64,000 bases of DNA from Reticulascus tulasneorum (lineage: Eukaryota > Ascomycota > Sordariomycetes > Glomerellales > Reticulascaceae). The DNA lies in contig LSAX01000001.1 of the NCBI GenBank assembly GCA_001557505.1, positions 124,001-188,000 of the forward strand, in the 5' to 3' direction. The notes beneath the pieces were generated by a model. The model ran no database searches and was not told the DNA's origin. It saw nothing but the letters and a program-made list of their open reading frames with translations. Of the stretch, positions 11,844 to 22,822 are shown in pieces; position 1 is the stretch's first letter, and the number at the start of each line of letters is the position of its first letter. The translations under genes and the position numbers were made by a program.

Positions 11844-12965
11844 AGTGACAGCTATGATGGGTGGCCGTGGCTGTTTAACGAGTAGAATATGAGAGTTGGA
11901 GAGAAACAAGAAATGTCCTCTTTGCCAGTTATGATGATGATTCCGATATCTCCAGATCCCAAATTCAAAAGATGGAATGATCTCCTTTATAGACAACTCC
12001 TTCTGCCGTATTGGCTCCAAGTCTCACTTAAATGTTTGTGGGGTAGAATCCATGCCATTGCGGAGATTCTGGACTCTGGACTCTGGGGTCTGGGGTCTAG
12101 GGTCTGGGGCCGCGAGATCGTGTGGAGGAAATTGCAAAGCTGAAGGCGAACACCACTAGCCGGGGGGAATATTCTGATCCTGCATCGCCTTCCCCGGAAT
12201 CGTGAGGTTCTCGGAAAAGGAGAGGAGCTTAGTGTCCATTCTTGCTAATCCGAAAGCTCGAGTGGTCTGTGCCAAGAGTAAAGACACTCGCGAGAATGAG
12301 TTGAGAGCGAAAGTCCGAAGAGATTTACAAGGCCTAGAGACTAGAGCTGCTTTCGAGAACGCCACGGGGCTTGTGGTGGATTTGCCCCCCGGGTTCCTTC
12401 TTTCTCGAGCCTATCCAAGGACCATATCGTGCATAATGAGAACTATTCCCCGCACCAAACCGAGGCACACTGGGTCCTGATTCGCTCCACAGGTCTAGGA
12501 GTCCGGGCACGAATCCGATAATCAGAATGCCCAAATAGCAGGTTTCCGAAAGCATTTCCGATAAAAGCGGGGCCGGAATCATGCACAAGAGCCGGGCTAT
12601 CACTAAAACGACTTTCGGCAGTTGGCGATGTCTCTGATATCCAACCAGACCTGGTGGAAACTGGGGAAGATCTGACGGACGGAATAATGGCCGACTGGTA
12701 AAGTTTCAAGTCTTTGTGGTAATGCGGCGCTTTCGGCTCTCCCGTAAACGCGAGTCTACCCAAGATGGTCACTGGTGTAGAGCCCGAAGCCTGGCCAATT
12801 GCTCTTGGGGAATTCGTATATAACTAGACTTCAACTCCAAATGAGATTTGAACTTCACTCAGGATCAGCATCTTTCACTTCGAGCTTCTCCATTGACTTT
12901 ACTCTCCATCCATCTCTCAACGAATTGACTTCCGATACCCATCACCTCACACCTCTCTACGCAAA
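11844..12965. promoter_or_regulatory. Divergent promoter region of permease and aldolase genes
   Basis: The two start codons face away from each other across 1.12 kb, so both promoters must lie here. On the permease side there is an imperfect tandem of CTGGACT/GTCTGGG-like words at 12069-12109. A CCG-N7-CGG everted triplet at 12558-12570 is of the kind bound by Zn2Cys6 dimers, although such triplets are common by chance. The aldolase side has a CCAAT and a TATATAA box, listed separately. No coding exon is supported. Confidence 0.6.
12795..12823 (+). promoter_or_regulatory. CCAAT and TATA elements of the aldolase gene
   Basis: CCAAT (12795-12799) and TATATAA (12817-12823) lie about 170 and 143 bp upstream of the aldolase ATG. 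They are followed by a pyrimidine-rich leader typical of strongly expressed fungal genes. The assignment rests on motif and position only. Confidence 0.5.
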
Positions 12966-13910
12966 ATGGGTTCCAATCCAGTTGGTTTCGATGTCCGGGG
13001 TTTGACGCCAGCGCCAGTGACGCCGTTCACGAAAGACATGAAAGTCGATTATGAAGCCATTCAGCGCCTTGGTTCCTGGCTCGGCAGCATCGAGGGCGTC
13101 AAGGGACTCGTCGTTCTCGGCCACGCCGGCGAGGGCACTTTCCTCACCCAAGAAGAACAAATCTCCGTCATCAAGGCATTCGTCAAATCAGTTGACAACC
13201 GTATCCCAATTATTGCTGGTATCACCGGAGAAGGTACCGAGGTTGCCGCTCTCGAGGCTAAGCGAGCCAAGGAAGCTGGTGCGGCTGCCGGTCTTCTATA
13301 CCCATCTCACGGATGGCTTCGGTTCGGCTACCAGCCGGGTGCACCCCAGGACCGATACAGGGTCGTATACGAGGTCAGCGGCCTGCCGCTGATTCTCTTC
13401 CAGTACCCCGATAACACCAAGGCCACTTACAACCTCCAGACCATGCTAGACATCTCTGCCCAGCCCGGTGTGTTCGCGATGAAAAACGGCGTCCGCAACA
13501 TGCGACGATGGGACACTGAGATCCCTATCATCCGAAAGGAAAGACCAGAGCTTCAGATCCTGACATGCCACGATGAGTACCTTCTACACACCTGCTTCGA
13601 TGTGGACGGTATGCTTGTTGGGTACGGTAACATTGCCCCTGAGGCACTGATCGAGATGATCAAGGCTGGCAAGGCAAAGGACTATAAGAAAGCTCGACAG
13701 ATCCACGACCAGCTCCTCCCCGTCACAAAGGCCGTCTATCACCGTGGATCGCATATGGAGGGTACTGTTGCTTTGAAGCATGCGCTAGTTGCTCGAGGGA
13801 TTCTGAACCACGCTACCGTTCGATCACCTTTGATGCCGCTCGAAGATGGTGCCGAGAAGGAGATTCACTCCGCCATCTACGCAGCTTCTCTTCCACGCGT
13901 ATTCAAATAG
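12966..13910 (+). CDS. Dihydrodipicolinate synthase/N-acetylneuraminate lyase family aldolase
   Basis: This is an intronless 314-residue protein, about the usual length for the DapA-like class I aldolase superfamily (TIM barrel). It shows the GHAGEG substrate-carboxylate loop at 52-57 (GTTGE-like), Tyr147 in the FQYPDN segment as the expected catalytic Tyr, and Lys173 in the AMKNGVRN segment as the Schiff-base Lys. Members use pyruvate or a 2-oxo acid for reversible aldol cleavage or condensation. In fungi most are catabolic (for example 2-keto-3-deoxy-sugar acid or 4-hydroxy-2-oxoglutarate cleavage), since fungi make lysine by the aminoadipate route. No targeting signal is seen, so a cytosolic location is likely. 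It is transcribed divergently from a Dal5-type permease and close to a Zn2Cys6 regulator, which fits a substrate-induced catabolic module. The exact substrate is unknown. Confidence 0.92.
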   Translation: MGSNPVGFDVRGLTPAPVTPFTKDMKVDYEAIQRLGSWLGSIEGVKGLVVLGHAGEGTFLTQEEQISVIKAFVKSVDNRIPIIAGITGEGTEVAALEAKRAKEAGAAAGLLYPSHGWLRFGYQPGAPQDRYRVVYEVSGLPLILFQYPDNTKATYNLQTMLDISAQPGVFAMKNGVRNMRRWDTEIPIIRKERPELQILTCHDEYLLHTCFDVDGMLVGYGNIAPEALIEMIKAGKAKDYKKARQIHDQLLPVTKAVYHRGSHMEGTVALKHALVARGILNHATVRSPLMPLEDGAEKEIHSAIYAASLPRVFK

Positions 13911-15895
13911 GTTCCTATTGGATTGTTGATGAATCCGAGGTAGTCGAAAACTACTAGCGAGACCGCAGGATGGGATCTGACCAAAGTTGTCTAGCCCATG
14001 GGAGCAACCGTGATGAAATCTTTTTGAGGATCTAGAGACACAAATGGGAGTCTAGCACGCTCTATATTGGATATCCCAACACCGGTTTATGTAATATAGT
14101 TTGTGTCATCGACGTTGTACATATCCATACACAATCATATACACATATCTCACACATTTATTTATCGACCGATAACAAGCATTGCCTAACCGTGTCCAAG
14201 CTTCGCAAATACTTGGAGTAGCCGCACGATGCATAATCGACCGTCTTGTTTGTGGTAGACCTCAAGCGCGTGACCCCCGAAGCCGGCATTCGGGGGCAGG
14301 AGGCCATGGGTTAGGCAGGCCGTTGGCGAAGAGAGAAGACGAAAGATAGGCCGAGTAACTAAAGGCGATATCCGAGTAAGGACCGGCGTTTTGGTTGGCG
14401 CTGATCTCATAGTGTAATGTCTGGAGGGATGCTAACAAAAGCAGTGCGGTGAAGTATCGCGTTGCGGAACAGGAGGCTAATGGTGTTGTCGATAGCCAGC
14501 GTCTTACGAGCTGTCGCGGTACCAACAATCACTTGCAGATCCACCCCCGTTTTCGAGAGCGTCAGCACGTTCAGAGCCCTACATGTATAGTCGACTCAGA
14601 TAGTCCACCATACCTGCAGGCAAATCTGGTTAAGAAGGCCAAGCGGCTGAGCAAGTCGAGCCAGGTGTGTTTATACTTACAACAGTCGAAAGGCGAGAAG
14701 CCTCCACTTCTTGGTAACCTAGGCGCAATAGGCCAAGTCTCTCAGGTCGCAGAGCATGTAGGCAGTAGCGGGGGCGCTGCTCTCGCATGTCTCGTAGCTC
14801 TCATCGCGCGTAATGCGGGCAAACGTAGGCGAATATGTGGCCCAAGATGCCTCCAGGAAGTGTCGCTAGATTATTGGGCGATGCACAGCTGGGGCGGCAC
14901 ACAAATGCGGCTGACTGCGACCTCTGGCCCACTCAGGTCCTCTTCCTCCCCCATCCTCCTCCTTGAAGATGGGGACGTTCAGCAAGTCCTTCTTCTCCCA
15001 GAACTTCTTCATTTTGACTCTGGGAAGGCGATTGAATCAAGTTTCGCGTGGTGCGGGGAGGGAAAGGGGAAGGGAGGGCTTTATTTAGGGATTATGGTAT
15101 TAAAAGGGAGCTGGATCGACAACTGCCGCAGCTAGGTATTAGTATTCTGCGATGTTCAGGCGCTGGGATCTCGGCCTCCCTCCCTGGTTGGTTTGTTTGT
15201 GGGCTTACAAGGCTGCCTGTAATTAGTTTGAATTGATCGCTCACCCTGCTCTTCTTCTTGCTTATCACCATCGAAGAGACCGCCTTGTCGGTCATGGCCG
15301 CCCTATGCGGCTGCGCGCCCGCGTAGTTCGTAGAGATAGCTCGTCTGTCGGTTGGCGCGTTGAAGTAAGGTGGGCGTTTGTTTGTCGTGGATTCGGTGGA
15401 CTTGTCCCCCCCCCAAAGGTACATATTAGAGAATGTACATACGATGTGCGTCGTGCTCGGGTTTTCTTCCGTTGTCATACGTATAGGAATGCCGAGGCTG
15501 CTTTTGTTTGCCGTGCTTTTCGGACCGTATTCACGCGTATTGAAAACATTTGCTTTGTCGGCAGCTAATTACCATGTCAATCTCCTGCCATCCCGTCTTG
15601 AACTCCGCTGTTGGCTTGGGCGATGGATGGGAAGCATCCAGGCTGACTTGAGTTTGGGAGGCTCGGGGGTGCTGCAGTGATGCTCTGAATTATTCAGGAC
15701 CTTGGAACACATCCTACATCTTGGGTAAGTTAATCTGTACTCACGTCCTTGACTGAATCCCAACGAGAAACCCCTGTTCATCGCCGGTTTGTCGGGGTGC
15801 TACTTATCATAGCCGCTACGCCTTTTTAACCACAACCCCCGAGTCGGCCTGGCCAGGCACTCTGATTACACGTGGTTACAGTGCATTCACTATGA

Positions 15896-15925
15896 CCTAA
15901 GGTAGGCAAGGTACCTACCCTTAGG
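15896..15925. repeat. Imperfect inverted repeat (CCTAAGGTAGG...)
   Basis: CCTAAGGTAGG at 15896-15906 is mirrored by CCTACCCTTAGG at 15914-15925, with one extra C in the second arm and a 7-nt spacer that overlaps a GGTACC. It belongs to the TACCTA/TAGGTA word family that recurs in gene-free parts of this window. Confidence 0.55.
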
Positions 15926-16217
15926 CGTAGCGCTACTAAGGTGGGCAGGTACTAGTTACGGGGGTTATGTAATCCATTGGCAACTATGTAATCTGTACGG
16001 AGTAAGGCAGCAGGCATATGCCCTGTCGTCGCGCTCAGACGTGTGTGCCTTCTTTCCCCCATGCGAACTTCCCAGTTGTCGTGACGTGACCATCCAGCAA
16101 AAGACGGAAAGGATTGTCCGCGTCGTTCACTCTCTCGCCAAAAAGAAAATTGGGCTGTGGACTTGGTGATTAGTCCGTACTTTTTCAAGATTGAGAGGCA
16201 CGCTTCTTTTCTTCCTT

Positions 16218-16244
16218 CTCCTCCTCCTCCTCCTCCTCCTCCTC
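16218..16244. repeat. (CTC)9 microsatellite
   Basis: Nine perfect CTC triplets lie within a wider pyrimidine tract in the probable 5' leader/promoter region of the TBC-domain gene. Such CT tracts are common near fungal transcription starts. Confidence 0.85.
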
Positions 16245-16622
16245 TTCATCCCTCCCCTCCTCTTCTTCTCACTTTTCTTTTCCTTCTTGCTCAGGAGGAC
16301 GTGCAGAGAAGTCAAAATCGAGAGACAGGGAGAGAGAGACAACAGATAAAAAAAAACACAAAAAGACCACTCACTCACTGTTCATCCGAGACACCACCCA
16401 CTGACGAAATACCAATTCCTGCCACCAATTTTTTTTTGTTTGTGCTTGTCCGCTTGGACCAATCATCCACTTCAACCAACTCTCTTCTACCCAGACCCAG
16501 GTCAAACGCTCCGCGGCTTGGACGATCTGCGACCTCAGACAGTCGAAGCAGCTCCTGATTCCCAGACAGGACCTCAACTCGCCAGAATACATACACACAC
16601 GCTCTTTTCTTTTCCTTTTTCC

Positions 16623-16646
16623 TTGCTTGCTTGCTTGCTTGCTTGC
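16623..16646. repeat. (TTGC)6 microsatellite
   Basis: Six perfect TTGC units lie about 590 bp upstream of the TBC-domain start codon, in a pyrimidine-rich leader. Confidence 0.85.
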
Positions 16647-17234
16647 CCGCCTCTCGCTATTATCTTCCCGTGCGCGGCCATTGCAGTCTTGCCTACAAAA
16701 TCCTACCGGACGCTGGCTGCTGAGCTAGGTAACTAGTCTGAACCCTGGGACCCATTCAGCCCGCTCGAGGTCCTCCACGGCATTTCCTATTTCCTCTTCC
16801 TCTGCGTCTGCGGTCTCTTCCTGCAATACACCCCGGTTCTCACACACAAACGCCTTGCCGTTTCGTCCCGTCCGATATTTCCACTCTGCCGGAGGAAAGC
16901 ATCGTTGCTTTCGCAGTCAATTGAGAGGCAGCCGCCGCCTGTACAACTGGCCAATACCGACCTGTAACACATATTCGGATTCAGAATATCAATTTTCGGC
17001 TGCTGGCAGACCCAAGCCATGCTGCTCGTGCCGCGATGATACGATACCTGTACATCCTCATTTTAACGTCAGCCATCCATAGCAATACTTGAACCCGGCT
17101 ATTGCTTTGACGACACTGCCCATCATCTGCACACAAACAACTTCCACAACCTGACGCGTCCGAGCCCCAATTCCACACACCCCCCTCTTCACCTCTGCCA
17201 TATAAACAGCCCTGGGTGCGAACTCGCCCATAAT

Positions 17235-19928
17235 ATGACCCTCATGGCTGTGGCAGCGGAATCCCAAGATTTGGACGAACAACTCGATACCATGGCGGAT
17301 CAGGACCCCAACGTTAAGCGCCATCGGAGCATGAAGCATCGTCAGTTTGGTATCTATGCCTCACGAGTGCGGGCCCCCTCGAAACCGGTGCCAGTGTCAC
17401 AGATCCCAGCTTCAGCCGAGACCGAGCTCCTACCAACCACCGATGCTCCACCACAGATCCCTCCACTCCCTATTTCTCCTCGCTGGGACTCTCTTGCAAA
17501 TACCTCCAACAACTTCATCCTCCAAAGTCCCTCTAAGGGTCCTTTGCGTCCATCAACTCCTCTGGCCGAGTCAACCCAAGGCCACCCACAAGCCGACATT
17601 TCCTCCCCTCCCTCTGACCTCGAGGACTTTATCTTCGACAACCACTCACTCCCACAAACTACAAGGCCACATGCATTAGACGGATCGGTCGCGGAAGACG
17701 CCATGCAAATTGAAAACTTCTCTCGCCCAAGGAAACCTAGCATTAGACAGCAAGTTCACGAATCATCTCGACCAAAGCAGCTATCTCTTGCCCAACCTGA
17801 GCTTTCTTCTCCCGATACTGCCTCGCATCAGACTGCCTGGCCCCGACCGAGAGGTCAATCCGTCTCCTCTGCCAGGTCTGCCTCGACATTCGCCTCCCTT
17901 CCACCGCCGCCTACGGCAGACGCGTACGAGCCCAAAGGCCCCCGAATACGGAACCCAACTCACACCCCGGTGTTGCCGCGCCCTACTTTGGCATACAATC
18001 GCGTCGACAACTCCGGGTCTGGGCACCCACGTGATGCTGCACCTTGGATTAATGGTGACGAGCTTAGATCGAGCTTCCGATCGCAATTGACCGCTTCTAC
18101 AGCCCAAGGGACATTCGTGACAGAGAGAAGCAGTGTTCTGACCAAGAACAGCTCCATAGCTTCCCTTTACGCTGGTGCCGACGAGCCGAGCGTAGAGGAC
18201 GTCATGGGGATGTACGAGAAGGGCTTCGGGGACGATTCGAGCCCAGAGGACCACGACGAGTCCCGACCTGCAACGGCCGGATCCGAGCTGAACAGGAGGA
18301 GTAGGATGGTGTTGGAAGCATTGAGTGAGCCACTGCCGATGCCGGGTCGAACCCTCACAGTCCCCGGATCTGATCCTCTGATCCGTGATTCTGCAGCAAT
18401 CTTCCGCAACTCCGGTTTAGCTTCTACGCTATCTTTGCCAAAAGACGGCTTGAACGACTACGGCCAAAGGAGTGCCGAAAAAGAGAAGCGAGACTCTGCG
18501 AAATCGCTGCAAGTGGACGACCCCTTCCGGATGCGGCAGACCAGCAGCCTCACGGTGTCGACCACACGATTTGCCACGGTGGCGGCCGATGTGGAAGACC
18601 CAAACTCACGTGATCGGTATGGATTCCGCAAACAAAACCAATACATCTCTAGGGAGCAGTATGATGGCTGGAACGATGGCTATTCGGAGTATCTGGCTAG
18701 GCGGAGGAAGAAGTGGAATGTGTTCCTGAAGGAGAGCGGGCTCATGACGGATGAACCCAACAGATTCCCCGTTCCGAGTGCAAAGACGAAGCGGTTCATC
18801 CGGAAGGGTATACCGCCCGAGTGGAGGGGCTCGGCATGGTTTTACTACGCAGGCGGCCCCGCCATTCTGGCAAAGCATGCTGGCGTATACGATGACTTGC
18901 TGAAGAAGAAGGCCAAGGAAGTCGATATCGAGGCTATCGAGCGAGACTTACATCGAACCTTTCCCGACAACGTCAAGTTCAAGCCGGCAAGTGCTGCCGC
19001 GATGCCCAACACGGAGCCTGCGCGGCAAGGCGGAGACACGGGTACTGTGATGCCCGACGACGAGAGTGCTGAGGTTGAGCCAGAAACCATCTCGGCACTT
19101 CGGCGGGTTCTGCTCGCTTTCTCCATCTACAATCCCAGGATCGGCTATTGTCAAAGTCTCAATTTCTTGGCAGGCCTGCTTCTGCTCTTCGTGGAGTCAG
19201 AGGAGCACTGTTTCTGGCTGCTGAATGTCATTACACGCGTCTACCTGCCTGGCACGCACGAGATGAATTTAGAAGGCTCCAAGGTCGACCTTGGCGTGCT
19301 AATGAGCGCCATCAAGGAATCACTCCCTGGCGTATGGGCCAAAATTGGCGGAGACCTGGAAGGCGACCCGAACCCGTCTCGCCCTACGAGCGGTAAAACT
19401 GGCAAGAAGTCGAAGCCAAAGCGGAAGGACGCGCTCGGCGCCGCCTCGGATCGACTACCCCCGATCACGCTGTGCATGACAGCTTGGTTCATGAGCTGTT
19501 TCATTGGTACTTTGCCTATCGAGACGACGCTCCGAGTCTGGGACGTCTTCTTCTACGAGGGTTCCAAAACGCTCTTCCGCATTGCTCTAGCGATATTCAA
19601 GCTCGGGGAGGCGGAGGTTAAGGCTGTTACGGATCCGATGGAGATGTTCTCGATTGTGCAAGCGATGCCTCGCCGGCTTTTAGACGCGAACAATCTCATG
19701 GAGGCTTGTTTCAAGCGGCGTAACGGATTCGGCCACCTGAGCCAGGAGACGATTGAGTCGCGGCGACAGGAGAGACGGGACCAGGCTCATCTCGAGCGAG
19801 AGAAGCAGGCCGTTGGAGGCTCCGCGGCAGATAGCGGGAATGTCACAGAAGTGGAAGCAGAAGTTCGCAGGAAAGGAACACTTTTCGGACGGAAGAAGAA
19901 GAGGGACGTCAGTGCGGGCTCGGGCTGA
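17235..19928 (+). CDS. TBC-domain Rab GTPase-activating protein
   Basis: This is an intronless 897-residue protein. Residues 1 to about 450 are Ser/Pro-rich and probably disordered, with many possible phosphosites. The TBC domain runs from about E529 (EWRGSAWFYYAGG) to about 820. It holds both catalytic fingers: the IERDLHRTFPDN motif (Arg finger near residue 573) and GYCQSLNFLAG (Gln finger near 640). It should therefore be an active GAP that stimulates GTP hydrolysis by a Rab in membrane traffic. A low-complexity insert (GDLEGDPNPSRPTSG region) interrupts the C-terminal half of the domain. The tail is basic (GRKKKRD). The family is clear, but the exact yeast Gyp counterpart and Rab target are not. 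A second in-frame Met a few codons downstream is an alternative start. Confidence 0.93.
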   Translation: MTLMAVAAESQDLDEQLDTMADQDPNVKRHRSMKHRQFGIYASRVRAPSKPVPVSQIPASAETELLPTTDAPPQIPPLPISPRWDSLANTSNNFILQSPSKGPLRPSTPLAESTQGHPQADISSPPSDLEDFIFDNHSLPQTTRPHALDGSVAEDAMQIENFSRPRKPSIRQQVHESSRPKQLSLAQPELSSPDTASHQTAWPRPRGQSVSSARSASTFASLPPPPTADAYEPKGPRIRNPTHTPVLPRPTLAYNRVDNSGSGHPRDAAPWINGDELRSSFRSQLTASTAQGTFVTERSSVLTKNSSIASLYAGADEPSVEDVMGMYEKGFGDDSSPEDHDESRPATAGSELNRRSRMVLEALSEPLPMPGRTLTVPGSDPLIRDSAAIFRNSGLASTLSLPKDGLNDYGQRSAEKEKRDSAKSLQVDDPFRMRQTSSLTVSTTRFATVAADVEDPNSRDRYGFRKQNQYISREQYDGWNDGYSEYLARRRKKWNVFLKESGLMTDEPNRFPVPSAKTKRFIRKGIPPEWRGSAWFYYAGGPAILAKHAGVYDDLLKKKAKEVDIEAIERDLHRTFPDNVKFKPASAAAMPNTEPARQGGDTGTVMPDDESAEVEPETISALRRVLLAFSIYNPRIGYCQSLNFLAGLLLLFVESEEHCFWLLNVITRVYLPGTHEMNLEGSKVDLGVLMSAIKESLPGVWAKIGGDLEGDPNPSRPTSGKTGKKSKPKRKDALGAASDRLPPITLCMTAWFMSCFIGTLPIETTLRVWDVFFYEGSKTLFRIALAIFKLGEAEVKAVTDPMEMFSIVQAMPRRLLDANNLMEACFKRRNGFGHLSQETIESRRQERRDQAHLEREKQAVGGSAADSGNVTEVEAEVRRKGTLFGRKKKRDVSAGSG

Positions 19929-20566
19929 CCGGCTGAGGTCATTTAATGGGCAGCGGGTGGCGGATTGTTTGCATCTGATTCATCATGGGTTGGAGTTTCC
20001 AGGCGAGTTCAAAATCTCGAACGACGGTTACGGCCTCTTCATACACAGTTCGGTGGAGTGGGGAAACGGGAGGGTCGTTTTCTTTTAGAGGGAAGGAAAG
20101 GTCACACTGGCATGCTTGATCTGGATATAGAGAGTTTTATGAACGAACATTGTACCATTCGTGTCGATACTAGGCCGAAAGTCGGTGGGTTTGGTGGAGG
20201 AGACGGGGAGATACACAGCATAATCCGTGAAAAGGACACACTAATGAAGTTCATGATACCTATCTTCCTTGCTTGAATGGGGGAGAATTTGTATTTGTAT
20301 TTGTCTTCCGATCGTCCAGCGACCGGATAGTGTCGACGAAGGCCCCGCAGTCTTTTGAGGCGCCGTACTTCTATGCTACTAACCCTGAGTCTTTTGTATT
20401 TCGGGGCTTGGGAGGCACTGCAGAACCAAACGTGTAGGCAGAGTCCTTCCTCTCGTCTTTCAAGTCCAAGGCTATGATGCCAAGCCCAACGCCGAGTATG
20501 CTACCGTTCCAATCCCATGGGTCATGAGTCGTCAACCGTCCCAGGCGTGCCGTCTCCGCCAAATAT
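19929..20566. other. Convergent 3' flanks of TBC and E2 genes
   Basis: This stretch between two convergent genes probably holds both 3' UTRs. No conserved frame, repeat or RNA gene is visible. Confidence 0.6.
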
Positions 20567-21123
20567 CTACTTGGCCTCGGGCGCGGCAAAGCTGACTGGT
20601 CCCTTCGCATACCTCGTCACATATATCTTGACCTGCTTCTCAAACTCTTTCCGATTCGTCTTGTACTCCTCGGCAATTCTCGTCTCGAGAGGATCGTCCG
20701 GCTGGGGTTCGGCCAGCAGGTTCCGGACGGCCTCGAGCACGGCCGACAGCTTGGAGGCGGGCTTCCAGTTCTCGCTCTTGAGCATGCCGAGGCAGATGCT
20801 GCCGTGGTCGTCGTTTGTGATGTTGGGGTGGTAGATGCGGGTTCTGAACCGGACGATGGGGGCTTTGAATGGATAGTCCTTGGGCAGTTCCACGACGAGG
20901 CCGAAAGAGCCGCCGGCGTAGGGGGAGGCCTGGGGGCCGGCGAGGGTGACGTGCCAGGTGTGGAGATCGGCGTCTTTCGCCAGGGCGACGCTCACGCCGC
21001 TCGGCGGGGAGGTTATGCATTCATTGAGCTCCTGGAGATGAGAGCGGTTAGGGAGGGGCGCGTACCGCGTGGCGGAGGGTTCAAGGAGGGAGAACATACC
21101 TTTCCAATCCGTTTGGCAGACAT
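20567..21123 (-). CDS. E2 ubiquitin-conjugating enzyme
   Basis: Two exons (21123-21100 and 21031-20567) separated by a 68-nt intron with GTATGT donor encode 162 residues. The first exon gives only MSAKRIGK, the typical helix-1 start of Ubc4/5-like E2s. The UBC fold then contains PYAGGSF, the HPN motif (76-78) and the catalytic Cys88 in GSICLGML. A PDDPL segment follows, and the C-terminal extension beyond the core is short. It accepts ubiquitin from E1 as a thioester and passes it on with an E3. The sequence is clearly diverged from canonical Ubc4/Ubc5, so it is probably a separate E2 class, and I give no symbol. An in-frame upstream ATG (21201) would add 26 residues but is unlikely given E2 structure. 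Confidence 0.92.
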
Positions 21124-22822
21124 GGTGACGGTGGCTCTGGCAAGCTTGGTGCTTGAGATATGGGCGTCGTTCGGGGCTTTACTAGTTATTAGGGCGTCCA
21201 AGTGCTCGTAAAGAGGGCTCGTTGTTCACAGAAATGTAGAAGTCTGTTCGAGTGGACTAAACGCAAGAGAGAGATGGCACAGAAGGCTAAGAGGCTTGGG
21301 TTATGTGGTAATGGTTTTTCGCAAATATCTACAGGAGCAGAAGTGGAAGTGAATGAGGCTGCGGCGGTCGCGGGGTAGCTTGCATGCTTTATAGAGGGGT
21401 TGCCTGATGGTGCGGTATACAGTTGGCGTGAGTGGTTTGATTGTGGGGGTAATTATCAGCTGCTTGCAGCGGCCGCATAAGGTAAACAGCCCCAAAGAAA
21501 TAGCAGGTTCATTAATTACATCATCGCCCACGGTCTAGAGAGGGGGGGGGGGGGGGGGGGCAGCAAAGACGCTCCAATTCACGGCCTCGCTTCAGCATGC
21601 AGGCAAGGTTGTGGGAAGCCTCCCCCGGTTAACCTCCTGGATTGACTCATTTGCCGTGCTAAGAGCTCAAGGCAGCAGTGGTTTCCGATGGCACAAACCA
21701 CTGCAGCGTCCCTGTCTGGCGCCTCTGAATGAGCAACCATCGGTACAGTCGTCGCTATCAACTCATCCCCACAGGCCCGGATATGCGATCTCATACCATG
21801 GCGCAGCGCAGCGGTTGTGGGTTGTGGTCACTCCCCAATTTGGAGAGTCACTTGATTTGGATGCTGGACTTGAGCTGAGATGGTGCGCCCACCAACTCAG
21901 ACTTATTACAGTCCCGAGTACACCATCTTCGATATTTTCGCAGTCACGCAGGTCCTGATTAGCGTTGCTAGACAACATTTAATGTCTCTCCCATTTCCTT
22001 GCATTGACATGGCCAGCCAAAGAGGCCAGAGATGAGGGGACATCGTTGGGAAGACACTAGCATAAGTAGACTAAATCATTCTTACTGTCTTTAAGTCTAT
22101 TGGCATTCTTATTTTGATTTGATGGGGAGTGCTTATTTTCACCACTTCACTCTGAAATGTACCAAGTGGTTGTTTCTCTCCTTGTGAGTCATTGTCAGCC
22201 ACTCTCCGGACGGCGTCATTTTTATATGCCATCTCCATTGCCGTCCCGGTGCCTTGTTGAGTCTCAATCATACGTTTTGGGGAACTGCCATCGGCATGTT
22301 TCGTGCGCTCTAGTCTACCTTGAACAAGAACTTGTGCTCAAACAAGCCTTGGGCTAACTGTTCCAAGAGCACCAGAAAACCCCCCCTTTCTTTGCAACAG
22401 GTGCACATTGTCTCCAACAAAACCATTCGAGAGGAGTCTCTGTGTTTGTTGGACAGTCGGAGCATTGCTGGTCTGGCTAGATTCACGGGAATGGGATTTA
22501 CACATGCACATGGCAGAAGGAGCGACACTTTACAGAGTGTAGATCCATGTGGCACTACCACAGGACGCAAATACCCCGATTTAATAGGACTATTACCAGA
22601 AGCCTGTGACTGTAGAGTTCAAGTCTATCACCTAGAGTAGCATTTGTATGATTAAGCAATGTTTTGGAACCCATATTTACATAGTAGGCAATCGCGAGCT
22701 ATTCTAGTTTATATCTCATCCGTGATCCTCCCTGAGCACGCGCGAGAGAGACTTTGTCGGAGCTCTGACGAGCAACAATGGAGATCTAGCCAAGAAGTTA
22801 CCGGCGGCACAAGCAGATACTT
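21124..22822. other. Intergenic region between E2 and HIR3 genes
   Basis: This is promoter sequence of the E2 gene and the 3' flank of HIR3. A 19-G homopolymer lies at 21542-21560. I found no supported gene or RNA. Confidence 0.6.
21542..21560. repeat. Poly-G tract (19 G)
   Basis: An uninterrupted run of 19 G lies about 420 bp upstream of the E2 start codon. The length may be affected by sequencing slippage. A run like this can form a quadruplex. Confidence 0.8.

Larger units (their letters stand above)
13911..17234. other. Intergenic region, 3.3 kb
   Basis: This holds the 3' flank of the aldolase gene and the long leader/promoter of the TBC gene. An ATG-led frame at about 15016-14873 on the minus strand looks protein-like (see findings), but no full exon chain could be built. 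An imperfect inverted repeat lies at 15896-15925. Two microsatellites and pyrimidine-rich DNA occur from 16.2 to 16.9 kb. No other gene is supported. Confidence 0.5.

Noticed and set aside
14449..15135. 228-codon plus-strand open frame
   Set aside because: It has no domain or regular pattern and runs in the mirror register of coding-like minus-strand sequence, so it is more likely an antisense shadow.
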